Numbered from the stretch's first letter, positions 32,905-42,102 are shown. The stretch is DNA of 47,136 bases from Planctomycetota bacterium (GCA_027622275.1 JAQBZB010000034.1:1-47136); one strand, 5' to 3'. Numbers and translations: made by a program. Notes: generated from the letters alone by a model not told the origin.

Positions 32905-33588
32905 ATGGCAACTGAAATCCGACCCAACAGCATCGCTACAGCGCCTCCACTACGAACGGGTGATCGCTTGACGCGCGACGAATTCGAGCGTCGTTACCAC
33001 GCCATGCCAGACGTCAAGAAGGCAGAACTGATTGAGGGAGTCGTTTATATGCCATCACCAGTATCCAACGAGAGTCACGGGGCTCCGCACGCAAAACTCA
33101 TCGGCTGGCTCATTGCCTACGAGTCGCACACTCCTGGAGTAGAAGTCTCCGACAACGCGACAGTCCGTCTCGATTGGGACAACGAGCCACAACCGGATGC
33201 ATTGCTTCGCATCGTTCCCAAGTGCGGCGGGCAAAGTCGTGATGAAGCGGGCTACATCGCCAATGGTCCCGAATGGGTTGGCGAAGTCGCGGCGAGCAGC
33301 GTCAGCTACGACCTGCATGACAAGAAAGAGGCCTACCGACGCAATGGCGTCCGCGAGTATCTCGTGTGGCGAGTCGAGGACCGCGCGATTGACTGGTTCG
33401 TCTTGCGGGGCGGCAGTTACGAATCGCTGAAGCCGGGCGAAGACGGCATCTACCGCAGCGAAGTCTTTCCCGGCCTCTGGCTTGACGCCAGCGCACTGCT
33501 CGCTGGCAACGCGCGACAAGTCCTTGATGTGCTTAACACCGGGATTCATTCGACGGAACACGAAGCGTTTGTCGGGGCGCTGGCGTAG
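32905..33588 (+). CDS. Uma2-family (DUF820) putative restriction-like endonuclease
   Basis: A 227-residue protein of the PD-(D/E)XK-fold Uma2 family, which is expanded in cyanobacteria and planctomycetes. It shows the family patterns ELIEGVVYMPSPVSNESHGAPHAKLI, the acidic residue in NEPQPDALL, the E in VGEVAASS, and DLHDKKEAYRRNGVREYLVW with the lysine pair. Nuclease activity is inferred from the fold. The in-frame stretch from 32854 lacks family similarity, so ATG 32905 is preferred. It is convergent with proB. Its TAG stop is in a short palindrome. Confidence 0.87.
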   Translation: MATEIRPNSIATAPPLRTGDRLTRDEFERRYHAMPDVKKAELIEGVVYMPSPVSNESHGAPHAKLIGWLIAYESHTPGVEVSDNATVRLDWDNEPQPDALLRIVPKCGGQSRDEAGYIANGPEWVGEVAASSVSYDLHDKKEAYRRNGVREYLVWRVEDRAIDWFVLRGGSYESLKPGEDGIYRSEVFPGLWLDASALLAGNARQVLDVLNTGIHSTEHEAFVGALA

Positions 33589-33610
33589 GCCTGGGCTTCG
33601 CGAGACCTAC
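33585..33610. terminator. Palindrome between the convergent Uma2 and proB genes
   Basis: GTAGG (33585-33589) and CCTAC (33606-33610) bracket a GC-rich loop with imperfect inner pairing. The Uma2 stop TAG (33586-33588) lies in the left arm. It is five bases short of the proB stop. No T-run follows on either strand, so termination is only inferred from position. Confidence 0.4.
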
Positions 33611-33615
33611 ACAAC

Positions 33616-34752
33616 TCACACCGTCGCCAGGTTGTCGCGATGAACGACCTCTTGATACGGACAGTGGCCGAGGACTTGCGCGATGCGATCGGACTTGAGG
33701 CCCTTGATGCGGTCGATTTCTGACGCGGGATAGTTTGTCAAGCCGCGAGCTAGTTCTCGGCCTTGAAGGTCGCACAGCGCGACGACGTCCCCTTTCGAGA
33801 AAGTGCCTTCGATGCCCGAGATGCCAATCGCCAGCAAACTGCTCCCGTTCTGAGCGATCGCGCGACAGGCTCCTTCGTCGAGCAGGATCTTTCCTCGCGG
33901 CGTCGCGGAAAATCCAATCCAGCGTTTCCAGGGGCTGATGGACTTGCCTTGAGCCACGAACAACGTGCCAACGCATTCGCCAGCCATGATTCGCCCGAGC
34001 GTTCCGGGCTCGTGGCCGCTGGCGACAATCACGTTTTCACCGGCTGCGGTAACGATCTTTGCCGCCCGCAGTTTGCTCGCCATGCCGCCCTTGCTGTGGC
34101 CAGTTTTCTTGTCGACCGCGAACCCGACGACCGTCTCGTCCAAAGCTGTCACCAGCGGCACCAGCTGTGACGAACTCACCGCCGGATCGCCCGTGTACAG
34201 CCCCGCAACATCGGACAGGATGACGAGCAACGGAGCACGCACCAAGTTCGTCACCAGCGCCGCCAGCCGATCGTTGTCTCCGAACGTTGTGGCCAGTTCT
34301 TCGACCGCGACCGTGTCGTTTTCGTTGATGATCGGAATCGCATTCAGTTCGGTTAGCGCGAGCAACGTGTTGCGGACGTTCAGGTAGCGTTGCCGATCGT
34401 CGAGGTCTTCCGCCGTGAGCAATACCTGAGCCGCATGGCGTCCATGCTTGCGGAAGGTTCGATCGTAGGTCTCGATGAGTTTGGTTTGCCCGATCGCGGC
34501 AACGGCCTGAAGCGTCGCCAAATCCGTGGGACGTTTCGCGAGGCCCAACTGGCTCATCCCGGCACCCACCGCCCCTGAACTAACCAAAATCACTCGTCTC
34601 CCCGACTGCTTGATCTCGTTCAACTCTTCTGCCAAACGAGCAATTCGCATCTCGTCGAGCGTGCCGTCGGCGTGTGTCAAGACACGCGTGCCGACTTTGA
34701 CGACGACGATGTTCGCCGCGGCGATGACTTCTTGGCGAAGTAGATCAGGCAT
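33616..34752 (-). CDS. proB: Glutamate 5-kinase
   Basis: A 378-residue enzyme for the first step of proline synthesis, phosphorylating glutamate. The amino-acid kinase domain shows [60 protein letters not shown] and GTGGMASKL-type sequence (here [14 protein letters not shown]). A C-terminal PUA domain spans about 285-378. The ATG at 34752 is directly preceded by five 7-mer repeats and no Shine-Dalgarno sequence. proA is not in the window. It is divergent from purF. Confidence 0.95.
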   Translation of the reverse strand: MPDLLRQEVIAAANIVVVKVGTRVLTHADGTLDEMRIARLAEELNEIKQSGRRVILVSSGAVGAGMSQLGLAKRPTDLATLQAVAAIGQTKLIETYDRTFRKHGRHAAQVLLTAEDLDDRQRYLNVRNTLLALTELNAIPIINENDTVAVEELATTFGDNDRLAALVTNLVRAPLLVILSDVAGLYTGDPAVSSSQLVPLVTALDETVVGFAVDKKTGHSKGGMASKLRAAKIVTAAGENVIVASGHEPGTLGRIMAGECVGTLFVAQGKSISPWKRWIGFSATPRGKILLDEGACRAIAQNGSSLLAIGISGIEGTFSKGDVVALCDLQGRELARGLTNYPASEIDRIKGLKSDRIAQVLGHCPYQEVVHRDNLATV

Positions 34753-34755
34753 CCG

Positions 34756-34790
34756 AGGATTTTCGATTGATGATTTCTGATTTTCGATTT
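34756..34790 (-). repeat. Five tandem heptamers directly upstream of proB
   Basis: On the minus strand the units read AAATCGA, AAATCAG, AAATCAT, CAATCGA and AAATCCT, followed by CGG and the proB ATG. The consensus is AAATCNN with period seven. The tract occupies the place where a ribosome site would be expected. Confidence 0.85.
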
Positions 34791-35033
34791 AGCCACGCTT
34801 TGACGGTAGCGATAACGACGAGTGTCCACAACGGGCAGCCATTCGTGAATCCCCTCGAATTTCACGCGGCCAGCGGTTCCTTGTGGATTCTGGGCGGCCG
34901 GTTTAGAATGAGCCGAGTCGTGAGGCACTCTCTCGAATTCGCCGCCGGAACTGGTTCAACTCAGCGTTTCTTCCATCCTACCTTAACCGGTGACACGCGT
35001 CCCTTAACCAGACAGTGTCGCTGGAGGACTTCG

Positions 35034-36632
35034 ATGAGCGTACTCCACCACGAATGCGGCATTTGTGCGGTCTATCACCTGCCGAACGCCCCTGTCAGCG
35101 AGGTTTGCCCGGCTGGACCAGAACACGCAGCGAGGCTCCTGCCTCGGATGCTGCTCGATATTCAAAACCGGGGGCAACTGGCCGCCGGCATCACGACTTA
35201 CAACACCGATCGCAAGCAGCTGATCGACACCCACAAGGATATTGGGTCGGTCACGGAAGTCTTTCGGCTGGCACATCGCGAGCCTTGCGAGCGGTTGATG
35301 GAGAAGTATGCGGGGCAAGCCGGCATCGGGCACGTTCGCTATGCCACTTGCGGGACCGAAGACCGGAGCTACGCTCAGCCGTTTGAGCGGCATCACATCG
35401 AAAAGCGGAAGTGGTTTAGTTTCGGGTTCAACGGCCAACTGGCGAACTACTCCGAGTTGCGTGATGCGTTGTTGCGAGACGGCGACCATCATCTGGCGAG
35501 GGAAACCGATACTGAAATCCTGATGCACGAATTCTGTCACGAATTGTCGGGCGACCGGGAGCCGTCACTGGTCGAGATGATGTGCAACGTCGCCGGTCGT
35601 CTCGATGGTGCCTACAGCCTCGTGTTCCTCAATGCCCGTGGCGAGATGTTGGTGGCGCGCGACCCGCTGGGGATCAAGCCGCTTTGTTATGCCTTTGATG
35701 GCAGCCTGTTCGCCGCCGCGAGCGAGAGCGTCGCGCTGCTGAATCTGGGGTTTGCGCCGGAACAAATCAAGTCGCTAGAACCTGGCCACGCGATCACCAT
35801 CGTTGACGGTCGGTTCGACATTCGGCCTTTCGTCAGCAGCCCGGATCGAGCACATTGTTTTTTCGAGTGGATCTATTTCGCAAACGTCGCCAGTACGCTC
35901 GACAGCCGAAGCGTTTACGTGTCGCGCACCGCGTTGGGAGTCGAGTTAGCAAAGCTCGAAGCCGCGGACGGCACGATTGACTACAAAGACGGCAACACGA
36001 TCGTCGTGCCGGTGCCCGACACCAGCAAAGCAGCAGCCGACTCGATGGCTTACGAACTCGGCATCCCGTCTCGCGAAGGTCTGATCCGCAATCGCTACTC
36101 CGGGCGAACCTTTATCGAAGGTGGTCCGGGGCGTCGCAAGAAAGCCGAAACCAAGTACACGCCGCTGCGCGAAGTCCTCGAAGGCAAGCGCGTCTTTCTC
36201 GTCGAGGATTCGATCGTCCGTTCGACGACCATGCAAGTACTGCTGGACCGTATTAAGGGTCTGGGCGGAGCCAAGGAGATTCACGTCCGAGTCGCTTGCC
36301 CACCAATCATCGCTCCCTGCTTCTATGGCATCGACATGCCGACGGTGGACGATTTGTTCGCTCCCAAGTTTCTCAAAGGCGGTCCGTTGACGGACGAAGT
36401 GCAAGCAGCGATGGCCAAGCAACTCGGTGCCGACTCGTTGCGCTATCTGCCTGTCGAAGCCATCGCACGGGCGATCGATCTTCCCGGCTCGCAACTTTGC
36501 CAGGCGTGTATCACGGGGCATTATCCCACCGATCGCGGGCAAGAGCTGTACCAGATCGACTTGAAGGAATCAGGCAAGCCAAACACCGTTCGCCGTGCCA
36601 TTGAACGGACGCGCGCCGTGGCGGCGACCTGA
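35034..36632 (+). CDS. purF: Amidophosphoribosyltransferase, Fe-S type
   Basis: A 532-residue enzyme for the first committed step of purine synthesis, making phosphoribosylamine from PRPP and glutamine. The N-terminal nucleophile is Cys8 in [11 protein letters not shown], exposed after removal of a 7-residue propeptide. FNGQLANY and [10 protein letters not shown] mark the glutaminase domain, and [13 protein letters not shown] is the PRPP-binding loop. Four cysteines match the B. subtilis-type cluster ligands: C275 (HCFFEW), C429 (PCFYG), and C489/C492 (LCQACITG). GGAGG at 35023-35027 fixes ATG 35034; the open frame upstream to 34767 is not used. No other purine genes adjoin it. Confidence 0.93.
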   Translation: MSVLHHECGICAVYHLPNAPVSEVCPAGPEHAARLLPRMLLDIQNRGQLAAGITTYNTDRKQLIDTHKDIGSVTEVFRLAHREPCERLMEKYAGQAGIGHVRYATCGTEDRSYAQPFERHHIEKRKWFSFGFNGQLANYSELRDALLRDGDHHLARETDTEILMHEFCHELSGDREPSLVEMMCNVAGRLDGAYSLVFLNARGEMLVARDPLGIKPLCYAFDGSLFAAASESVALLNLGFAPEQIKSLEPGHAITIVDGRFDIRPFVSSPDRAHCFFEWIYFANVASTLDSRSVYVSRTALGVELAKLEAADGTIDYKDGNTIVVPVPDTSKAAADSMAYELGIPSREGLIRNRYSGRTFIEGGPGRRKKAETKYTPLREVLEGKRVFLVEDSIVRSTTMQVLLDRIKGLGGAKEIHVRVACPPIIAPCFYGIDMPTVDDLFAPKFLKGGPLTDEVQAAMAKQLGADSLRYLPVEAIARAIDLPGSQLCQACITGHYPTDRGQELYQIDLKESGKPNTVRRAIERTRAVAAT

Positions 36633-36635
36633 CGC

Positions 36636-36752
36636 GTAGGCATCACGCTCCGCCGTGATGAGCCTGTGCGGGACAGACCTGCCACATCGCGAGTCCAGCT
36701 CAAAGTTGGCGTCCAACTTCCGAGGCTCATCACGGCGGAGCGTGATGGCTAC
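36636..36752. repeat. 117-bp palindromic element, copy B
   Basis: The arms GTAGGCATCACGCTCCGCC... (36636-36664) and its complement ending GATGGCTAC (36752) match copy A at 1132-1248, while the loop is unrelated. It begins three bases after the purF stop and ends 11 bases before the next gene's start, so it fills the spacer. Confidence 0.85.
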
Positions 36753-36763
36753 AATGACCGCCT

Positions 36764-37822
36764 ATGGCTGCCAACACGCCACAACTCGAAATCACTTGCT
36801 CGCGACAATTCCCGGAGTGGATGGCTGAGCGACGAGTGAGCTTGGCGCTGACGACCTACCAGACCGGCAAGCTGTTCATGATCGGCTTGCAGCCCAGCGG
36901 TCGACTCTCGATCTTCGAGCGAACATTCAACCGTTGCATGGGGCTTTACGGTAACGGACAGACGTTGTGGATGAGCACGCTCTACCAACTCTGGCGGTTG
37001 GAGAATGTCGTTGAGTCAGGGCAAGTCGTGAACGACGGCTACGATTGCTTGTTCGTTCCCCAGGTCGGCTACACGACGGGCGACGTGGACATCCATGACA
37101 TTGCCGTTACCTCCGCGGGCCGCGTTGTCTTTGCCAACACGTTGTTCAACTGCCTCGCGACGCTCAGCGAGACACACAGTTTCGCTCCGCTCTGGAAGCC
37201 GCCATTCATTAGCAAACTCGCCGCGGAAGACCGCTGCCACTTGAATGGCATCGCACTCGACAACGGCCGGCCTCGTTACGTCACCGCGGTCAGTCAAAGT
37301 GACGTTGTCGACGGTTGGCGCGACCGGCGTCGCGACGGTGGGTGTGTGATCGATATCGAATCCAACGAACTCGTCGCCACGGGCCTGTCGATGCCACACT
37401 CGCCGCGGGTGTACCGGGATCAGCTGTGGCTGCTGAATTCGGGAACGGGTCACTTCGGCCGCGTTGATCGCAGCGATGGCAGCTTTGAGCCGCTTGTGTT
37501 CTGTGCCGGCTATCTCCGCGGCATGGCATTCATCGAAGACTTCGCCGTGGTGGGACTATCACGCCCTCGTGAAAACAAAACCTTTACAGGACTCGGGCTC
37601 GACGACAATCTCGCCGCACGAGATGCCGAGGCGCGCTGCGGTTTGCAAGTCATCGACTTACGGACGATGGATGTTGTTCACTGGTTGCGAATCGAAGGCA
37701 TCGTCGCGGAACTGTACGACGTCGTTGTTTTGCCCAACGTCACACGTCCGATGCTCCTCGGCTTCAAGAGTGACGAGATACGCCGTACGCTGTCGATCGA
37801 CGACACCGCATCGCTGTTGTAA
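36764..37822 (+). CDS. TIGR03032-family protein
   Basis: A 352-residue protein matching the TIGR03032 family of uncharacterised, propeller-like proteins: ITCSRQFPEWMAERRVSLALTTYQTGKLFMIG at the start, then the blocks NRCMGLYGNGQTLWMSTLYQLWRLEN, DVDIHDIAV, HLNGIALDNGRPRYVTAVSQSD, SMPHSPRVYRDQLWLLNSGTG and YLRGMAFI. No signal peptide. In other genomes relatives often occur near large surface proteins or TPR proteins, but here the neighbours are purF and a receiver gene. The function is unknown. Confidence 0.87.
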   Translation: MAANTPQLEITCSRQFPEWMAERRVSLALTTYQTGKLFMIGLQPSGRLSIFERTFNRCMGLYGNGQTLWMSTLYQLWRLENVVESGQVVNDGYDCLFVPQVGYTTGDVDIHDIAVTSAGRVVFANTLFNCLATLSETHSFAPLWKPPFISKLAAEDRCHLNGIALDNGRPRYVTAVSQSDVVDGWRDRRRDGGCVIDIESNELVATGLSMPHSPRVYRDQLWLLNSGTGHFGRVDRSDGSFEPLVFCAGYLRGMAFIEDFAVVGLSRPRENKTFTGLGLDDNLAARDAEARCGLQVIDLRTMDVVHWLRIEGIVAELYDVVVLPNVTRPMLLGFKSDEIRRTLSIDDTASLL

Positions 37823-37842
37823 CCAGCCGAATCGAATTCGCG

Positions 37843-38286
37843 TCAGCCCCGATTTGGCAGCGTCGCGCTGCGGAGCCAGAACCGGTCGAGCACTTCGAGC
37901 AGTTTGCCGAACCCTTCCGCATCGTGCGGCTTCTGCAGATAGCAGTTGGCCTGCAAGTCGTAGGCTCGTCGTATATCCGCCTCGTTGCTCGAACCCGTGA
38001 GCACAATTACCGGAATGTCCTTGAGGTGCTCGTGCTGCTTGATCGCAGCCAGCACTTCGAAACCCGTCATCTCAGGCAGATTCAGGTCGAGCAGCACAAC
38101 ATCGGGACGAGGAGCGTCCGTATACTCGACACCACGATACAAGAACGACAGAGCCGACTCGCCATCGCGTACCGTATGGACGTTATGCGGCGGATCGTTC
38201 CGGGCGAAATACTCCTTTAACAGCCTCGCATCGAACGGGTTGTCTTCCACCAGCAGGATTTCGCGTGGGCAAGTTACCGCAGTCAT
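37843..38286 (-). CDS. Stand-alone response regulator (Rcp1/CheY type)
   Basis: A 147-residue single receiver domain. The acidic pair is in ILLVEDNPFDARLL, the phosphoacceptor Asp in PDVVLLDLNLPEMTG, the Thr in VIVLTGSS, and the Lys in CYLQKPHDAEGF. This is the long-loop Rcp1 type usually paired with phytochrome-like or hybrid kinases. AAGGAG lies eight bases before the ATG at 38286, so that start is preferred to the GTG at 38295. No output domain and no kinase neighbour are present. Confidence 0.9.
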   Translation of the reverse strand: MTAVTCPREILLVEDNPFDARLLKEYFARNDPPHNVHTVRDGESALSFLYRGVEYTDAPRPDVVLLDLNLPEMTGFEVLAAIKQHEHLKDIPVIVLTGSSNEADIRRAYDLQANCYLQKPHDAEGFGKLLEVLDRFWLRSATLPNRG

Positions 38287-38387
38287 TGGCCCCACTCCTT
38301 ATCTCCGCCAATACTCCGTGTCGCCAGAACCATCCATCAGTGTATGCAAGCCACGTGCCGACACAACAGGCAGCTACCACGAAACCT

Positions 38388-38448
38388 GTACGATGGCCTT
38401 CCGAGGCCGTCGTGAAACAATCGACGGCCATCGGAAGGCCATCGTACA
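38388..38448. repeat. Long palindrome between desaturase and receiver genes
   Basis: TGTACGATGGCCTTCCGA... (38388-38413) pairs with 38422-38448, with a single one-base gap and an 8-base loop. It lies downstream of the desaturase and upstream of the receiver gene, both on the minus strand. Strong hairpin potential; no T-run. Confidence 0.85.
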
Positions 38449-38504
38449 AAGGTGCCAACGCCGCCCGCTAGTACTATACATGCGAACAAAGTGGTGCCGT
38501 CCGA

Positions 38505-39683
38505 TCAGAGCGGAGCGTCGCTGTTCCGTTCGACAACGAACTTCCAGCCAATATCAGCCTTCGAAACAACATTGCAGTTCGCGGCGATACGCCACAGGGC
38601 CTTGGGAATCGGTGTTGGATCGTAGAGATAAAGATCCGGAAAGGCGCGCTTCAGAGCTTCCGTCGCTCGCTTGGCATGGTAATGCGGGATGCGGGCGTCA
38701 ATATGATGGGCAACATGCGTGCTGCCGATCCGATGGTGCAAAAAGTCGAGCACCCGGCCGTAAGGTCGATCGATCGTCATAAACGCGCCCAGCACCCAAG
38801 ACCATTCATCGTCTTCAAAGTGTGGAACATCGACATCCGTATGTTGCAGCCAGGTGTAGAGCACCAACCAGAAATTCACCACCAAGTAAGGCCCGGCATA
38901 CAACGCGAGCACCGGGACGATCGCTCCGGCTGCGTACACCCACCAACCAAGGACACCCAAGGTGGCGAGTACGCCGAGCGTGGAGAGCCATACTTTGGTC
39001 CGCCACTTACCGGGAAACATCGCCGCCGAGAATGGCCTTGCTGGCCAGAAGTGATTGGTGATCCCACGCGCAGGTCCGCCGCTGGCTCCCGTCATCAAAT
39101 AGAGCGGCCAACCGATCAGGAATCTGAAGAGCATGACGAACACCGCAAACGCCTCGTCGCCAACAACGTCCCGCCACTTGGCCCACACCTTGCCTGCCGC
39201 CGTGGTGTCGCGGATCGGAACGAACGTCTCGCCTTCATCCAGGTGATTCGTTCGCGCGTGATGCAAGGCGTGACTTCGCTGCCACGAAAAATAAGGCACC
39301 AGCAGGGCGGAATGCAGCGTAAAGCCGATGGTATCCTGGAGCCAGTTATGACGGGTAAAAGCGCGATGCCCGCACTCATGAGCGATAACCCAGCAACCGG
39401 TCGCCACGGTACCCGTGACGAGGGCATAAGCAATCCAGGCCGGCAGCCAGACCCAACTCAGAGGGAGTAAGAAATATCCCGCGAATCCAGCTCCCAGTGT
39501 GAGCGCAAGGGAAGCCACCATGAAAATCGACGACTTCACCAGACTGCGCTCGAAACAGTCTTCCGGAATGGCCGCTAAGACTTGTTGTTTCGTCGGCAAT
39601 GAAAGCACACCGGTGGCTTTCGTCGATTCGCATCGCCAATTGATCTCGCTAGTCTCTACCGTGGGTTCAGTGACAACAGACAA
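38505..39683 (-). CDS. Membrane fatty acid desaturase (delta-12/omega-6 type)
   Basis: A 392-residue membrane diiron desaturase. Its three histidine boxes are HECGH (102-106), HALHH (138-142, in SHALHHARTNH) and HVAHH (323-327). The spacing and the HVAHH box are those of the plant FAD2-like and bacterial delta-12 group, which inserts a double bond into membrane acyl chains. Four or more helices lie near 50-75, 78-100, 180-200 and 235-275. AGGA lies seven bases before the TTG at 39683. No electron carrier gene adjoins it. The gene diverges from the sulfatase. Confidence 0.9.
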   Translation of the reverse strand: MSVVTEPTVETSEINWRCESTKATGVLSLPTKQQVLAAIPEDCFERSLVKSSIFMVASLALTLGAGFAGYFLLPLSWVWLPAWIAYALVTGTVATGCWVIAHECGHRAFTRHNWLQDTIGFTLHSALLVPYFSWQRSHALHHARTNHLDEGETFVPIRDTTAAGKVWAKWRDVVGDEAFAVFVMLFRFLIGWPLYLMTGASGGPARGITNHFWPARPFSAAMFPGKWRTKVWLSTLGVLATLGVLGWWVYAAGAIVPVLALYAGPYLVVNFWLVLYTWLQHTDVDVPHFEDDEWSWVLGAFMTIDRPYGRVLDFLHHRIGSTHVAHHIDARIPHYHAKRATEALKRAFPDLYLYDPTPIPKALWRIAANCNVVSKADIGWKFVVERNSDAPL

Positions 39684-40044
39684 GGGATGTTCCTGATGAT
39701 GGTTAATAAGGGAGGACGGCGAGCCCGTAAAAGCCCCACGAGCAAGACCCCAAGAAGGCTAAACGGTAGCAGAAATCCGAGACGGCTGAAAGAGGCAAAG
39801 CACCAGCGGGTCCGGGGATACGATCGAGGAAACCTAGTCAGAGCCGTGCGGTTTTCGCACAGCAGGTGTGTGGAGAACGCAGTCTCCCTTGGATAAGGCA
39901 AGATCACGGTCGCCTCGATGCTGTGGGTGCCAATTGCTGGGAAGGTACAGCGGCCGAGTCTATCGAGCAGGGGAAGCGGCGCGGTAGCATGGGACAACGT
40001 CGCGGACGCGAGCTTCGCATCCGTCTGTCTCTTGAGGAACGCCC
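39684..40044. other. 361-base divergent spacer between desaturase and sulfatase
   Basis: No convincing gene is seen; the frames in it are short and of odd composition (Lys/Arg-rich on +, Leu/Arg-rich on -). A small hairpin GTGCG-GTTTT-CGCAC lies near 39847-39861, preceded by GAGCC. The hairpin superficially recalls a group II intron domain V, but its closing CGGTTC arm is missing. The region must hold both divergent promoters; none could be placed confidently. Confidence 0.5.
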
Positions 40045-41493
40045 ATGTGGCACCGGTCGAGCATCTGCATTTTGGTTTGCCTTGTTTTTGTAGCATCGGT
40101 CGCGGAGGCCGAGCGGCCTAACATCGTGTTGATGATGGCCGACGACTTGGGTTGGGGCGATGTTGGCTTTAACGGCGGGAAGATTATCCGGACGACGCAC
40201 CTCGACGAGATGGCGAAGGCGGGGTTGCGGTTCGAGCGGTTCTACGCGGCGGCTCCGGTTTGCAGTCCGACTCGCGGAAGCGCGATCACGGGGCGGCATC
40301 CTTATCGCTACGGCGTCTTCTTCGCCAACACAGGACACATGCGACCACAGGAGCTGACGCTCGCCGAGTTGCTCAAGGAACACGGCTATGCAACCGGGCA
40401 TTTTGGCAAGTGGCATCTGGGGACGCTGACCAAGACCGAGAAAGACGCCAATCGCGGCGGGCCGAAGAACGTCGAGCACTTCTCGCCTCCGTGGGAGAAT
40501 GGTTTTGATCAGTGCTTCTCGACCGAATCGAAAGTGCCAACTTGGGACCCGCTGCTTCGTCCAACGGGCGTCAAGGGAGACAACTGGTGGGACCCGGTCG
40601 TCGATGCCAAGCTGGCGGGAGCGTATGGCACGTCGTACTGGTCCAGTGGCGAGAAGGTAACCGAAACGCTGCGGGGCGATGATTCACGCATCGTCATGGA
40701 CCGAGCGATTCCGTTTATTCGAGACGCCGTGTCGCTAGAGAAACCGTTTTTCACGATCGTCTGGTTCCATGCTCCTCATCTTCCGGTCGTCGCTGGCCCG
40801 GAGTACACCAAGCTCTACGCCGAGCATGACAAATACCACCAGCATTACTACGGTTGCATCACGGCCTTGGACGAGCAAGTTGGCCGGCTGCGGGCCGAAC
40901 TTCGCGAGCTGAAGGTCGCCGATCACACGCTGGTTTTCTTCTGTTCGGACAATGGTCCGGAAGGCAACGAGAAGGCTCCCGGATCGGCAGGCGGCTTGCG
41001 CGGCCGAAAGCGGAGCTTGTTTGAAGGTGGCGTGCGGGTGCCAGGACTCGCCGAATGGCCCGCGAAGATCGAAGCCGGCAGCGTGACAAGTATTCCGGCT
41101 GTCACCAGCGACTATCTGCCGACGATCCTCGCAGCCATTGGCGCGGAGTCCATCGGCGATCGCCCCATCGACGGTGTCAGCCTCCTGCCGCTATTCGCCG
41201 GCGAGATGCAAGCCCGCCCCAAGCCCATCGCCTTCGAATCGGCTGGCCAACTGACGCTTGTCGACAATCGCTACAAGATCGTCCGCCCGGAGCAGACCAG
41301 CAAACGCGAGAAGCCCGCTGCGACGCCGGCCAAGCTCGACCCGAAATCGTTTATGCTCTTTGATCTCCAAGCGGATCGATCCGAATCGAACGACCTCGCA
41401 CAAGACCATCCTGAGATTGTTGGTAAGATGGTTGCGACGTTCGGCGACTGGCAACAATCCTGCCGGGACAGTCTGGCGGAGAAAGATTATTGA
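40045..41493 (+). CDS. Secreted formylglycine-dependent sulfatase
   Basis: A 482-residue type I sulfatase with a signal peptide (CILVCLVFVASVAEA, cut near residue 22). Metal ligands lie in NIVLMMADDLGWGD, and the CxPxR motif CSPTR has Cys73 as the residue matured to formylglycine. TGHFGKWHLG and FCSDNGPEGNE provide further active-site residues. It should hydrolyse sulfate esters in the periplasm or outside the cell, perhaps on algal polysaccharides, an activity abundant in marine planctomycetes. GAGGA upstream supports the ATG at 40045. Beyond its TGA the same frame continues as the alpha/beta hydrolase remnant. Confidence 0.94.
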   Translation: MWHRSSICILVCLVFVASVAEAERPNIVLMMADDLGWGDVGFNGGKIIRTTHLDEMAKAGLRFERFYAAAPVCSPTRGSAITGRHPYRYGVFFANTGHMRPQELTLAELLKEHGYATGHFGKWHLGTLTKTEKDANRGGPKNVEHFSPPWENGFDQCFSTESKVPTWDPLLRPTGVKGDNWWDPVVDAKLAGAYGTSYWSSGEKVTETLRGDDSRIVMDRAIPFIRDAVSLEKPFFTIVWFHAPHLPVVAGPEYTKLYAEHDKYHQHYYGCITALDEQVGRLRAELRELKVADHTLVFFCSDNGPEGNEKAPGSAGGLRGRKRSLFEGGVRVPGLAEWPAKIEAGSVTSIPAVTSDYLPTILAAIGAESIGDRPIDGVSLLPLFAGEMQARPKPIAFESAGQLTLVDNRYKIVRPEQTSKREKPAATPAKLDPKSFMLFDLQADRSESNDLAQDHPEIVGKMVATFGDWQQSCRDSLAEKDY

Positions 41494-42102
41494 AACAATG
41501 GCACCAAGGCGAAGGAGTGTGTGGCGGATGCCAAGTCGGCGATTCGCTGGGTTCGTCAAGAAGCCGAACGGCTAGGGGTCGACCCCAACCGGCTGGTCGC
41601 GGGAGGCGGTTCGGCGGGCGGGCATATCGCGGGCTGTACCGGAGTCATTGCCGGGTTTGAAGAGTCGAGTGAAGACCTGACGATCAGCTCGAAGCCAAAC
41701 GCCATGTCCCTGTTCAACACGGCGCTGGTGCTGGCGCAAGTCGATGGCGAAGATCCGCTTCCCGCCGACACGATGCCGACCTTGCCCGAACGCATGGGCG
41801 TCGATCCTAAAGCGATTTCGCCGTATCACCACGTCGAAGCAGACGTGCCGCCGACGATCATCTTTCACGGCAAGGGGGACACGACCGTTCCTTACAAGAC
41901 CGCGGAGCAGTTCGCCGCAGCCATGAAGAAGGCCGGGAATCGGTGCGAGTTGGTCGGCTACGAGGACCAGCCTCACGGCTTCTTCAACTACGGCCGCAGT
42001 GAAAACAAGTATTTCGAGGCAACACTGGTCTCGCTCGACAATTTCCTTGTGTCGCTGGGTTATTTGGAGGGTGAAGCCACGGTTGGCAAGCCACCGCGGT
42101 AA
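41494..42102 (+). pseudogene. N-terminally truncated alpha/beta hydrolase (esterase/lipase family)
   Basis: The frame continues past the sulfatase stop as NNGTKAKECVADAKSAIRWVRQ and on for 202 residues, matching the C-terminal two thirds of planctomycete BD-FAE/acetyl-esterase-like hydrolases. The nucleophile motif GGGSAGG, the acid in HGKGDTTVP and the histidine in QPHGFFN are all present. The signal peptide, the first 90-110 residues and the HGGG oxyanion-hole motif are missing. A GTG at 41521 could start a 193-residue product, but the sequence before it still reads as family-like protein. Most likely this is a deletion scar that joined it to the sulfatase gene. Confidence 0.75.

Noticed and set aside
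34767-35033. N-terminal extension of purF
   Set aside because: The frame is open but unlike the family; GGAGG before ATG 35034 and the Cys8 nucleophile set the true start.
39830-39880. Group II intron domain V
   Set aside because: GAGCC and a hairpin are present, but the closing CGGTTC arm and any reverse transcriptase are missing.
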